Shown: positions 15,688 to 23,668 of the stretch, in pieces
Position numbering within the stretch: position 1 is the stretch's first letter
Layout: every line of letters starts with the position of its first letter
Origin: Niveispirillum sp.
GTDB taxonomy: Bacteria; Pseudomonadota; Alphaproteobacteria; Azospirillales; Azospirillaceae
Length of the DNA stretch: 64,000 nucleotides
Assembly: GCF_017996735.1 (NCBI RefSeq)
Contig: NZ_JAGOGJ010000013.1
Span: 18,145-82,144, forward strand
Direction: 5' to 3'
Made by a program: the position numbers and the translations under genes
The notes under the pieces: generated by a model
Seen by the model: only the letters and a program-made list of their open reading frames with translations
Databases searched by the model: none
Told to the model about the DNA's origin: nothing

Positions 15688-15909
15688 ATGTTCAACTCAC
15701 CCTTCATCATCCCCGTCGTGGCCCTGCTGATCCCCATCGTGGCCATCGTCATGAAACATCTGACCCAGATGCGCGCCATGCGTGTCGGGGGCCTGTCGGA
15801 AGGGGCCGCCGCCGAATTGTCGGGCCGGGCGGCCCGGCTGGAGGATCGTGTTCTCCAGCTTGAACGGATCCTGGACGCGGAAGCGCCAGGCTGGCGCAGC
15901 CGCGCCTGA
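15688..15909 (+). CDS. PspB-like small membrane protein (second copy)
   Basis: A 73-residue protein. Its helix (FIIPVVALLIPIVAIVMKHL) closely resembles that of the preceding 80-residue protein, while its tail (EDRVLQLERILDAEAPGWRSR) closely matches PspB of this operon. It therefore combines the anchor of one neighbour with the tail of another. A strong terminator follows directly, making it the last gene of the psp operon. Likely a PspB paralogue, function untested. Confidence 0.8.
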   Translation: MFNSPFIIPVVALLIPIVAIVMKHLTQMRAMRVGGLSEGAAAELSGRAARLEDRVLQLERILDAEAPGWRSRA

Positions 15910-15912
15910 TCC

Positions 15913-15936
15913 CCCGGGGGTCTGCCCCCGGGTTTT
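15913..15936 (+). terminator. Terminator of the psp operon
   Basis: CCCGGGGG-TCTG-CCCCCGGG followed directly by TTTT, three bases after the last stop codon of the operon. Confidence 0.85.
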
Positions 15937-16131
15937 CCGGACGGCGGGGAAGTCCGATCCCGCCGCCCCATCTCACCCATGTTACCCACTTGGCGCGTCG
16001 ATCCGCCCGGCAGCATTGCCGGCAACGGAGAGGCGCGCCTTTTCTTTGTCCTGATGGCAATTTTCAGGTGGATAATAATTCCACCGACCATACATTAATA
16101 GGCCAGAGGAAACGCCAATAAGCGATCAACA

Positions 16132-16974
16132 ATGGCCGCACAAACCCTGAACATCGCGCCACAATTCCCATATTGCAGCGCATACGAAGGCATTTTGCAT
16201 CGCAATAATGTCATTCATTACATGCTCGTCCGGCGGTTTGCTGTCTGTATATTGGTTACTAATATCTTAATTTTCTGTTTTGCTCAAGCTATACTATATT
16301 CCTTTCGGCCTATAACATTGGGAAGGGTTCGGCGGCTATCGCCGTTCCTGGCCCTGTTGCTGTTATTGTCGGCCGTGATGACGGCCAATGCACCGGCCTT
16401 TGCCCTGGCCTGGAACGGGGACATGGAACCGCTGGCGCAGTACCGCACCTATTGTCAGACCTATGGCGATCGCGATCCGGGATGCGCCGTCGGTCTGGGC
16501 GGCAAGGTGGGCACACCCATCGGCGCCGACCGTGTCGATGCCGGCCGCGCCACGCTGGGCATGGCCGTGATGGTGCATCGGCAAGTGGTCGGCGACCTTG
16601 TCTATCGCGAGGACAAACAGGACCGCTGGGAAATACTGGGCACACCCGGCAGGGGCATGTCCGGGGACTGTGACGATGTGGTGATGACCACCATCTCCCG
16701 TCTGCTGCGCCGTGGTTATCCGCGCGCCGCCCTGCGCGCCACCATCGTGCGCCTGCCCGGCAATGGCGGTCACCACCTGATTCTGTCTGTCAGGCGCCAG
16801 AGCGCGCAAGGGGTGGAGGAGATTTTCCTGGATGATCGCCACCACCATCCCATGCGCCCCGAACAACTGGCCGCCGAAGGCTATGTCTTCGTGGCACAGG
16901 AGGTCCCCGGCCGCCGCCACTGGCGTCGGGCGGAAAGCCAGCCGGCCTTGATGGTGGCAGAACGAAGCGAATGA
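16132..16974 (+). CDS. Transglutaminase-like cysteine protease (LapG/BTLCP family)
   Basis: A periplasmic-type protease of the bacterial transglutaminase-like family, whose best-known member LapG trims surface adhesins to release biofilms. The triad is visible: Cys180 (MSGDCDDV), His214/215 (GGHHLIL) and Asp234/235 (FLDDR). The N-terminus is unclear. The ATG at 16132 gives a 280-residue protein with an extra hydrophobic stretch coded by AT-rich DNA. A TTG at 16318 would begin a normal signal peptide (RRLSPFLALLLLL). No LapD-like receptor, adhesin or type I exporter is nearby. Confidence 0.8.
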   Translation: MAAQTLNIAPQFPYCSAYEGILHRNNVIHYMLVRRFAVCILVTNILIFCFAQAILYSFRPITLGRVRRLSPFLALLLLLSAVMTANAPAFALAWNGDMEPLAQYRTYCQTYGDRDPGCAVGLGGKVGTPIGADRVDAGRATLGMAVMVHRQVVGDLVYREDKQDRWEILGTPGRGMSGDCDDVVMTTISRLLRRGYPRAALRATIVRLPGNGGHHLILSVRRQSAQGVEEIFLDDRHHHPMRPEQLAAEGYVFVAQEVPGRRHWRRAESQPALMVAERSE

Positions 16975-17594
16975 AGCCGGCACGTGACAGGCTCCGGATG
17001 CAAAAGGATGCACACCCACGACCAAAGTCGGGGGCAGAGACCGGTTTGCCATGAAATTCGGCATTGTTTTTGCCAGACTTTACGAAGAATTAACCAAACT
17101 GCTCTTTTCGAAATCATTGTTGCCTTAAATTCGATCAATATCCCTTCTTTAACGGCAGGATGCTTCTTTACTGAGCATTCGCCCGGCCCGCTTCCCTAAC
17201 GTCACCCTTGATTTCACGCCTGCGGAACCGTGGCACGGTTGTTGCTGAAACCCTGTTTCGTATCAGGGGGATGTGGCTCGCGTTCACGCGATGGCCAAGT
17301 GCGGTCCGTCGCATCACCCATCGACAGGCGCGAAGGTAGACATGGCCAAGAATGCCGTAAGGGTCGCCGTCAGGAACGTCGTCAGGGTGGTGAAGGCGCC
17401 GCCCGCCCTTGCCGCGCGGGAACGGATGACGGATCGTCAGTCGCGCCACCCGGACCGCCCGGCCGGCCCCACGGCACCGGAGCTTCTGTCCGGTGTCTCC
17501 TGGGATGATGGCCGCAAGGTCTGGCTGGTCCATCCCACGCCCCTCCCGGCCCGCGGCTGACGGCCCTGGCCGGTCCATCAAGAACGGAGGAAGA
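16975..17594. other. Long intergenic region; AT-rich upstream half, sigma54 promoter and leader
   Basis: The first ~250 bp (16975-17220) are AT-richer than the neighbours and hold no gene I can support; activator sites could be here. The sigma54 promoter at 17230-17246 comes next. Its transcript would run about 340 bases before the lipoprotein gene. That leader holds a 22-codon frame (17271-17339) and an overlapping 95-codon frame (17273-17560), both just after CAGGGGG. Neither resembles a known protein, so they may be leader peptides or chance. Confidence 0.5.
17230..17246 (+). promoter_or_regulatory. Near-consensus sigma54 promoter upstream of the RidA lipoprotein gene
   Basis: GTGGCACG-GTTG-TTGCT matches the sigma54 consensus (TGGCACG, four bases, TTGCW) at every conserved position. 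It faces the RidA-family gene at 17595, about 350 bp downstream. The required enhancer-binding activator is not obvious nearby, and the GAGTGG repeats of the psp region are absent here. Confidence 0.8.
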
Positions 17595-18095
17595 ATGTTG
17601 AAGCGGTTGGGTAGTCTCCTGGTCCTCGCAGCGGCCTTGACGGCCTGCAACAAGGAAGAGGCCCGCGAGATCAAGCGCACGGATGTGCCGAATTTCCCCA
17701 TTGCCTCGGCGGTGCAGGTGCCCGCCGGGTCCGACCTGTTCTTCCTGTCCGGCACGGTGCCGCCGGCCGTGAACAAGGACGCCCCCGCCGGCAGCACCGA
17801 CGTGTTCGGCGATACCGAGACGCAGACGGTCAATGTCCTGACCCGCATCCAGGAAACGCTGAAGGCCCAGGGACTGACCATGGGCGATGTGGTGCTGATG
17901 CATGTCTATCTGGTGGGCGACCCGGCCAAGGAGGGCAAGATGGATTTTGCCGGCATGATGGCTGGCTACACCAAGTTCTTCGGAACGCCGGAGCAGCCGA
18001 ACAAACCGGCCCGCTCCACGGTCCAGATTTCCAGCCTGGTGACCCCGGGCATGCTGGTGGAAATCGAAGTGGTGGCCGCCAAGGCCAAGAAATAA
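17595..18095 (+). CDS. RidA-family lipoprotein (imine/enamine deaminase-like)
   Basis: A 166-residue Rid/YjgF-family protein with a lipoprotein signal: MLKRLGSLLVLAAALTAC, lipobox LTAC, so it is predicted to be membrane-anchored outside the cytoplasm. Most Rid proteins are cytosolic. The arginine essential for imine hydrolysis in RidA is kept (Arg140 in PARSTVQ), followed by LVEIEVVA. The ATG at 17595 follows GGAGGAAG. Rid proteins hydrolyse reactive imines released by FAD or PLP enzymes; an exported FAD amine oxidase is encoded 3 kb downstream. Confidence 0.85.
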   Translation: MLKRLGSLLVLAAALTACNKEEAREIKRTDVPNFPIASAVQVPAGSDLFFLSGTVPPAVNKDAPAGSTDVFGDTETQTVNVLTRIQETLKAQGLTMGDVVLMHVYLVGDPAKEGKMDFAGMMAGYTKFFGTPEQPNKPARSTVQISSLVTPGMLVEIEVVAAKAKK

Positions 18096-18101
18096 CCGGC
18101 A

Positions 18102-18150
18102 GGGCCGGTCGGGGGAACGGGAAAGCCCCCGACCGGCCCTTTTCGGTTTT
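18102..18150 (+). terminator. Terminator after the RidA lipoprotein gene
   Basis: A perfect 14-bp stem (18102-18115 with 18126-18139), a 10-base loop, then TTTT and a second T-run. It separates the lipoprotein transcript from the receptor gene, which therefore probably has its own promoter in 18151-18338; no clear promoter motif was recognised there. Confidence 0.88.
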
Positions 18151-18338
18151 GCACCAACCTCCGATGGCCCGCGGGTAGGGCCGGAAGGGGGAACAGGGGC
18201 CGGTGGGGCCTGTACGACCGGAAAACCGGCGGCAGGGACCGGACCCGACAAAGCACCCCGCAAAGGGGGCATCGTCCGGGGAAGAAGCGCAACCGAGGAG
18301 GAAGGAACCAAACAACCGAGTTGAACAGGGGACCTCTC

Positions 18339-20792
18339 ATGCAGGTAAACAACAGCAAGCAGGCCAAGCGCGCATCCGTGCGGAAGGTCGCATTCGGCAT
18401 CCTGTGCACGACCAGTCTCATCCCGTTCGGTTTTGCGGCCCCGGCCGCGGCCCAAGGACTTCAGATCGAGGAGATCATCGTTACCGGTACACGCGTCGCC
18501 AACCGCACGGCGACCGAAAGTCTGGCTCCCATCGATGTCCTGGGTACGGGTGACCTGGAAAAACAAGCCTACACCGACACCAATGACATTCTGCGTACCC
18601 TGGTGCCCTCCTTCAATGTCAGCCGCAACGGCATCTCCGACGGCTCCACCTTCGTGCGTCCGCCGACGCTGCGCGGCCTGCCGCCGGATCAGACCCTGAT
18701 CCTGGTGAATGGCAAGCGTCGCCACCGGTCGGCCCTGGTGCAACTGTCCGGCGGTGCGCTGGCCGCCGGCGCCCAGGCCCCCGACCTGTCGCAGATCCCC
18801 ACCATCGCCATCAAGCAGGTGGAAGTGCTGCGCGACGGCGCCGCCGCCCAGTACGGTTCCGACGCCATCGCCGGCGTGATGAATTTCCAGTTGAAGGACG
18901 CGTCGGAAGGCGGCTCCGCGTCCATCCAGTACGGTTCCACCTATGAGGGCGATGGCGACAACGCCAAGTTCGCCGCCAATGTCGGCCTGCCGCTTGGCCC
19001 CAACGGCTTCTTCAACATTTCCGCCGAATACAGCCAGGGCGACCCGACCAATCGTGGTGTCCAGGACCCCCGCGCGCCGGCCGCCAAGAAGGACCTGGCG
19101 ATGAACTGGGGCGACCCGGACAGCGAGGCCACGCGCGTCTTCATCAATTCCGGCATCGACCTGACCGACACGGCCTCCATCTACCTGTTCGGCAATTACG
19201 GCGCATCGAAGGCCAACGGCAGCTTCTACTATCGCCCCAACGACCGCAGCCACGGCGTGACGGGTCCCGTGATGCCGGTGGCGGGTGATCCCAATGGTTT
19301 CAGCTTCGGCGAATGGTTCCCGACCGGCTTCACCCCGCGCTTCTATGGTGATGTCAAGGACGCGTCCATCGTCGGTGGCTTCAAGCATGAGCTGGAAAGC
19401 GGCCTGACCTATAATATCGGCGGCTCCTTCGGCCGCAGCCAGATCGATTACGACCTGAAGAATACCGTCAACCCCTCCCTGGGTCCGGCAAGCCCGAGGG
19501 AATTCTATGTCGGCCGTCTGGTTCAGGAAGAAGAGAACCTGAACGTCGACCTGTCCTATCCGGTGGAGATCGGTTGGGCTACGCCGTTGAACATCGCTGT
19601 CGGTACCGAGTTCCGCCGGGAACTGTATGAAATCGGCCCCGGCGATACCGCCTCCTACACGGTCGGCCCCTATGCCTCCTTTACCGATGTGCTGTCGGGC
19701 CAACCGGCGGCTCTGCCCATCGGTTCCAACGGCTATCCCGGTTTCCGTCCGGAGGATTCGGGCGAGTTCAAGCGCGACAACATCGCCTTCTATGTCGATA
19801 CCGAAGGCAGCATCACCGAGCAACTGACGGTCGGCGTCGCCGCCCGTTACGAGGATTTCGACTATTTCGGATCGACCTTCAACTGGAAGGTCAGCGGTCG
19901 TTATGACCTCACGGATGCCTTCGCCGTCCGCGGGTCGGTCAATACCGGCTTCCGGGCGCCGACCCCCGGCCAGTCGCAGACCTCGTCGGTGCAGACCTAC
20001 TTCCCGGCCGGCAGTTCCAGCCCGGTTGCGCGCGGCACCTATCCGGCCGCCAGCGTCGTTGCCGAATATTTCGGCGCCACGCCGCTGTCGGAAGAGAAGA
20101 GCACGAACTTCGCGGGCGGTATCGTTGCCGATCTGGCCGACATCAATGTCACCATCGACTATTACAACATCAAGGTGAAGGACCGCATCGCGCTGTCCGC
20201 CGACTTCAGCCCCACGGCGGCCGACCGTGCCGCCCTGGCGGCCTTGGGCGTGCCCGGTGCCAATACGCTGGGCGCCGTCAACTATTTCACCAACGCCTTC
20301 GATACCCGTACCCAGGGCGTGGACTTCGTGGCCAATACCACCGTTCCGGCCGGCGATGGCAAGATCGATCTGACGGCGGCGGTGAACTACAACAAGACCA
20401 AGGTGATCGCCCGTGACACGGCGGTTATCGATGATACCCGCGTGGCGGACCTGGAGAAGCAATTGCCGAAGTTCCGCGGCAACTTCACCGCCATCTATTC
20501 GCTGGATGCCTTCTCGATCATGGGTCGCGCCAGCTACTACGACAAGTTCACCGACACGATCAACTACGCGAAGACCTTCGGGTCGGAGTGGCTGTTTGAC
20601 GCGGAAGTCTCCTACGACTTCTACGACAACATCAATGTTGCCGTGGGCGTGCAGAACCTGTTCGACAATTATCCCGACAAGGTCGATGCCTTGGCGGGCG
20701 GCGGTTACGCCGTGGGCCAGGTTTATCCCGACACCTCGCCCATGGGGTACAATGGCGGCACCTATTATGTCCGCCTGGGCGTGAAGTTCTAA
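18339..20792 (+). CDS. TonB-dependent outer-membrane receptor
   Basis: An 817-residue receptor that would import a bound ligand across the outer membrane using TonB energy. A signal peptide ends near PAAAQG, followed by the TonB-box-like IEEIIVTGTRV. The plug domain is at about 50-165 (LILVNGKRRHRS; AAAQYGSDAIAGVMNFQLKD). The remainder is a 22-strand-type barrel ending in a terminal aromatic residue (YVRLGVKF). The ATG at 18339 follows AGGGGAC; an in-frame TTG 18 bases earlier is less likely. Next to the amine oxidase, an amine-containing ligand is possible but unproven; no siderophore genes are nearby. Confidence 0.92.
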   Translation: MQVNNSKQAKRASVRKVAFGILCTTSLIPFGFAAPAAAQGLQIEEIIVTGTRVANRTATESLAPIDVLGTGDLEKQAYTDTNDILRTLVPSFNVSRNGISDGSTFVRPPTLRGLPPDQTLILVNGKRRHRSALVQLSGGALAAGAQAPDLSQIPTIAIKQVEVLRDGAAAQYGSDAIAGVMNFQLKDASEGGSASIQYGSTYEGDGDNAKFAANVGLPLGPNGFFNISAEYSQGDPTNRGVQDPRAPAAKKDLAMNWGDPDSEATRVFINSGIDLTDTASIYLFGNYGASKANGSFYYRPNDRSHGVTGPVMPVAGDPNGFSFGEWFPTGFTPRFYGDVKDASIVGGFKHELESGLTYNIGGSFGRSQIDYDLKNTVNPSLGPASPREFYVGRLVQEEENLNVDLSYPVEIGWATPLNIAVGTEFRRELYEIGPGDTASYTVGPYASFTDVLSGQPAALPIGSNGYPGFRPEDSGEFKRDNIAFYVDTEGSITEQLTVGVAARYEDFDYFGSTFNWKVSGRYDLTDAFAVRGSVNTGFRAPTPGQSQTSSVQTYFPAGSSSPVARGTYPAASVVAEYFGATPLSEEKSTNFAGGIVADLADINVTIDYYNIKVKDRIALSADFSPTAADRAALAALGVPGANTLGAVNYFTNAFDTRTQGVDFVANTTVPAGDGKIDLTAAVNYNKTKVIARDTAVIDDTRVADLEKQLPKFRGNFTAIYSLDAFSIMGRASYYDKFTDTINYAKTFGSEWLFDAEVSYDFYDNINVAVGVQNLFDNYPDKVDALAGGGYAVGQVYPDTSPMGYNGGTYYVRLGVKF

Positions 20793-20940
20793 GCGTCCGA
20801 CGCGTCAACCGGGGGCGGCGGGCCCATCCTCCCGTCCCCGGTCCTTGATGATGCCCTGTCTTCTCGACTTCGCCGCTCCCGGCATCCCCCGGGGGCGGCG
20901 CTTGTGAGGACATGCCCTGAATTTCCCATCCGAGGCGATG

Positions 20941-22545
20941 ATGGTTGCAACGAACAGCATGCTCCCCAGAAGCCGCATGACGCGGCGTGAACTGCTGGCC
21001 ATGATCGGTACGGCCGCCGGCAGTTCCGTCATGTATCAGGCAGCGACGTCGCTGGGTTACGCGGCCGAAAGCGAATTCAAGGGGCCGCCCAACCTGTCCG
21101 GCGCGCCCAAGGGCACGTCGGTGCTGATTCTGGGCGCCGGCTGGGCCGGTCTGGTGGCTGCCTATGAACTGGGCAAGGCCGGGTACAAGGTGCAGGTCCT
21201 GGAATACCGGGAAAAGGCCGGTGGCCGCGCCTGGACGCTGCGTGGCGGCGACACCTATACCGAGTTGGGTGGCTTCACCCAGAAGGTCGGGTTCGACAAG
21301 GGTAACTATCTGAATCCCGGCCCCTGGCGCGTGCCCTACCATCATCGCGGCGTGATGCATTATTACCATGAACTGGGCGTGAAGCTGGAGCCGTTCTTCC
21401 AGATCAACTACAACGCCTATGTCCATTCCAGGGACGCCTTCGGTGGCAAGCCGCAGCGCTACCGCCATGTGCTGGCCGATTTCAACGGCCATGTCGCCGA
21501 GTTGCTGGCCAAGCTGGGCCACAAGGGCGGGCTGGACGGCCATGTCACCAAGGAGGACCAGGAAAGACTGCTGGAGGCCATGCAGGACTGGGGCGCCCTG
21601 GACCAGAACTATGCCTACAAGGCCAATGCCACGACATCCAACCGGCGCGGCTTCGAGAAGGACCCCGGCGGCGGTCTGTCGGGGGAGCCGGTTTTCTCCA
21701 AGCCCATCGAATTTTCGCAATTGCTGAAATCCGGCCTGTGGCGGGCCATCGGCACCGGTTCGGGCTATGAGTTCCAGACGGCCCTGTTCCAGCCGGAAGG
21801 CGGCATGGATGCCGGCCCCCTGGCGCTGGCCGAAAAGGTGAAGGACAAGATCACCTTCAACGCCAAGGTCACCGAGATCCAGCAGGATACGGGCGGCGTC
21901 ACCGTCACCTATATCGATGCCAAGGCGGGCGGTGCCGCGAAGACGGCCAAGGCCGACTGGTGCCTGTGCACTATCCCCGCCTCCATCCTGTCGCAGATCA
22001 AGAAGAACGTGTCGTCCGACATGGACGCCGCCATCAACGCCCTGCCCTATGAGGCGGCGTTCAAGGTGGGCTTGCAGTTCAAGCGCCGCTTCTGGGAACA
22101 GGATGACGAGATCTATGGCGGCATCACCTATACCGACCTGCCCATCTCCCTGATCGCCTATCCCAACACGCATTACGGGTCCAGGGGCAAGGGCGTGCTG
22201 CTGGGTGCCTACCCCTGGGGTCCCTTCGCCTATGAATTCGCCTCCATGGCGCCGGAGGAGCGGGTGAAGAAATGCGTGGAATTCGGGGCGCAGATCCATC
22301 CGCAGTACCTGAAGGAATTCGATACAGGCGTGGCCGTCGCCTGGCACCGCGTGCCCTGGACGCTGGGCTGTTTCGGGTCCTGGACGGAAGAGAAACGGGC
22401 CGCGCATTACAAGAATCTCTGCCAGATCGACGGGCGCATCCTGCTGGCGGGTGAACATGTCTCCTACCTGCCGGCCTGGCAGGAAGGTGCCGTCCAATCC
22501 TCGCTGGACGCCATCACCCGCCTGCACCAGCGCGTCACCAGTTGA
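20941..22545 (+). CDS. Tat-exported FAD-dependent amine oxidase (monoamine oxidase family)
   Basis: A 534-residue flavin amine oxidase/dehydrogenase. A twin-arginine signal is visible (SRMTRRELLAMIG), so it should be folded with FAD and exported. The Rossmann motif LGAGWAGL is at about 64-71 with the GGRAW motif after it; the C-terminal FAD motif is AGEHVSYLPAWQEGAV. The ATG at 20941 is preferred over the adjacent ATG at 20938 because of spacing from GAGG. It would oxidise an amine to an imine. The cytochrome c gene directly downstream suggests electrons go to the respiratory chain rather than only to oxygen. Confidence 0.87.
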   Translation: MVATNSMLPRSRMTRRELLAMIGTAAGSSVMYQAATSLGYAAESEFKGPPNLSGAPKGTSVLILGAGWAGLVAAYELGKAGYKVQVLEYREKAGGRAWTLRGGDTYTELGGFTQKVGFDKGNYLNPGPWRVPYHHRGVMHYYHELGVKLEPFFQINYNAYVHSRDAFGGKPQRYRHVLADFNGHVAELLAKLGHKGGLDGHVTKEDQERLLEAMQDWGALDQNYAYKANATTSNRRGFEKDPGGGLSGEPVFSKPIEFSQLLKSGLWRAIGTGSGYEFQTALFQPEGGMDAGPLALAEKVKDKITFNAKVTEIQQDTGGVTVTYIDAKAGGAAKTAKADWCLCTIPASILSQIKKNVSSDMDAAINALPYEAAFKVGLQFKRRFWEQDDEIYGGITYTDLPISLIAYPNTHYGSRGKGVLLGAYPWGPFAYEFASMAPEERVKKCVEFGAQIHPQYLKEFDTGVAVAWHRVPWTLGCFGSWTEEKRAAHYKNLCQIDGRILLAGEHVSYLPAWQEGAVQSSLDAITRLHQRVTS

Positions 22546-22646
22546 TTTCGGGTCCCCTCAGTCGCCGGGCGCCGCCGTCCGGCGGCTTGGCTCACGGCGC
22601 ACGAGCGCCGGGCCGGCGGTCGCCGGCCTTTTCCGGGAGAGTTTTT

Positions 22647-23048
22647 ATGCGAAGCCTGATCCTCGTCGCTGGCCTGTCCCTGATGGCCCTGGCCCTACCC
22701 GCCAGCGCCCAGCGTACCGACGCGCAGAGCAGCGATTTCGCCGATGCCCGCCGCTTCCCCTATCAGAACGGGGAACAGCTTTATCACGCCATCTGCCAGG
22801 GCTGTCACATGCCCGACGGCAAGGGTGCCACCGGCGCCGGCACATATCCCGCCCTGGCCACCAATCCCAATCTGGAGGCCGGGACCTATCCCATCCACAT
22901 GGTGGTGAACGGACAGAAGGCCATGCCCTCCTTCAACTATCTGTCGGATGAACAGGTGGCGGCCATCGTGAATTATGTCCGCACGCATTTCGGCAACGGC
23001 TATAAGGATGCCGTAACACCGGAGGATGTGAAGGGGATGCGGCAGTAA
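22647..23048 (+). CDS. Periplasmic c-type cytochrome
   Basis: A 133-residue single-haem cytochrome c with a signal peptide (cleavage near ALPASAQ). The haem site CQGCH is at 50-54 and the likely axial methionine is Met93 in KAMPSFNYLS. A GGGAGA ribosome-binding site precedes the ATG at 22647. About 100 bp after the amine oxidase gene and in the same direction, it is the obvious electron acceptor for that enzyme. Confidence 0.9.
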   Translation: MRSLILVAGLSLMALALPASAQRTDAQSSDFADARRFPYQNGEQLYHAICQGCHMPDGKGATGAGTYPALATNPNLEAGTYPIHMVVNGQKAMPSFNYLSDEQVAAIVNYVRTHFGNGYKDAVTPEDVKGMRQ

Positions 23049-23050
23049 CC

Positions 23051-23593
23051 ATGGTGGATGAACCGATCCTGCGGCTGGCCACGCCTGAAGACCGGCCGGC
23101 ACTGGAAGCGCTTCTGGAACGGTCGGTGCGCGACCTCAGTCGCGACCATTACAGCCCCAGCCAGATCGACGCGTCACTGAAGGCGATCTTCGGCATCGAC
23201 GGTACGCTGATCGCCGACGGCACCTATTTCACGGTCATGGTCGGCGATCACTATGCCGCCTGTGGCGGGTGGAGCCGGCGTAAGACCCTGTTCGGCGGGG
23301 ATCAGGCCAGCGGCCGTTCGGCCGACCTGCTGGACCCCGCCACGGATGCCGCCAAGATCCGCGCCTTCTTTGTCGATCCCGCCTTTGCCCGGCGGGGCAT
23401 CGCCAGCCTGATGATGCGGGCCTCCGAACAGGCGGCCCTGGCCGAGGGGTTCCGGAACCTGGAACTGATGGCCACCCTGCCCGGTGTGCCGCTGTACCGG
23501 GCCCTGGGCTTCACGGCCACGGGCACGCATGAGGAACGGCTGGCCGACGGCACCATCATCCCCTTCGTGCCGATGCGCAAACCGATCGGATAG
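23051..23593 (+). CDS. GNAT-family N-acetyltransferase
   Basis: A 180-residue GNAT protein. The acetyl-CoA-binding pattern appears as VDPAFARRGIASLMM, with the later ALGFTATGTHE segment of motif B. The start is three bases after the cytochrome stop, so the two are co-transcribed. Substrate unknown; given the neighbours it might acetylate the amine substrate or product, which is inference only. Confidence 0.85.
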   Translation: MVDEPILRLATPEDRPALEALLERSVRDLSRDHYSPSQIDASLKAIFGIDGTLIADGTYFTVMVGDHYAACGGWSRRKTLFGGDQASGRSADLLDPATDAAKIRAFFVDPAFARRGIASLMMRASEQAALAEGFRNLELMATLPGVPLYRALGFTATGTHEERLADGTIIPFVPMRKPIG

Positions 23594-23668
23594 CGGCAAC
23601 CCGTCCCCTTCCCAACCCATGCGCTTTGCCTCACCCTGCCGATGGCCTGATGATGGCGGAGAGGGATG

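Noticed and set aside
17271..17560. Leader frames of 22 and 95 codons before the RidA lipoprotein gene
   Set aside because: They have a possible ribosome-binding site but no resemblance to known proteins and unconvincing composition; kept only as a note in the intergenic entry.
17382..20462. A 1026-codon open frame on the minus strand
   Set aside because: It lies opposite the TonB receptor and RidA genes, has no recognisable domain and is rich in residues typical of antisense translation of GC-rich genes.
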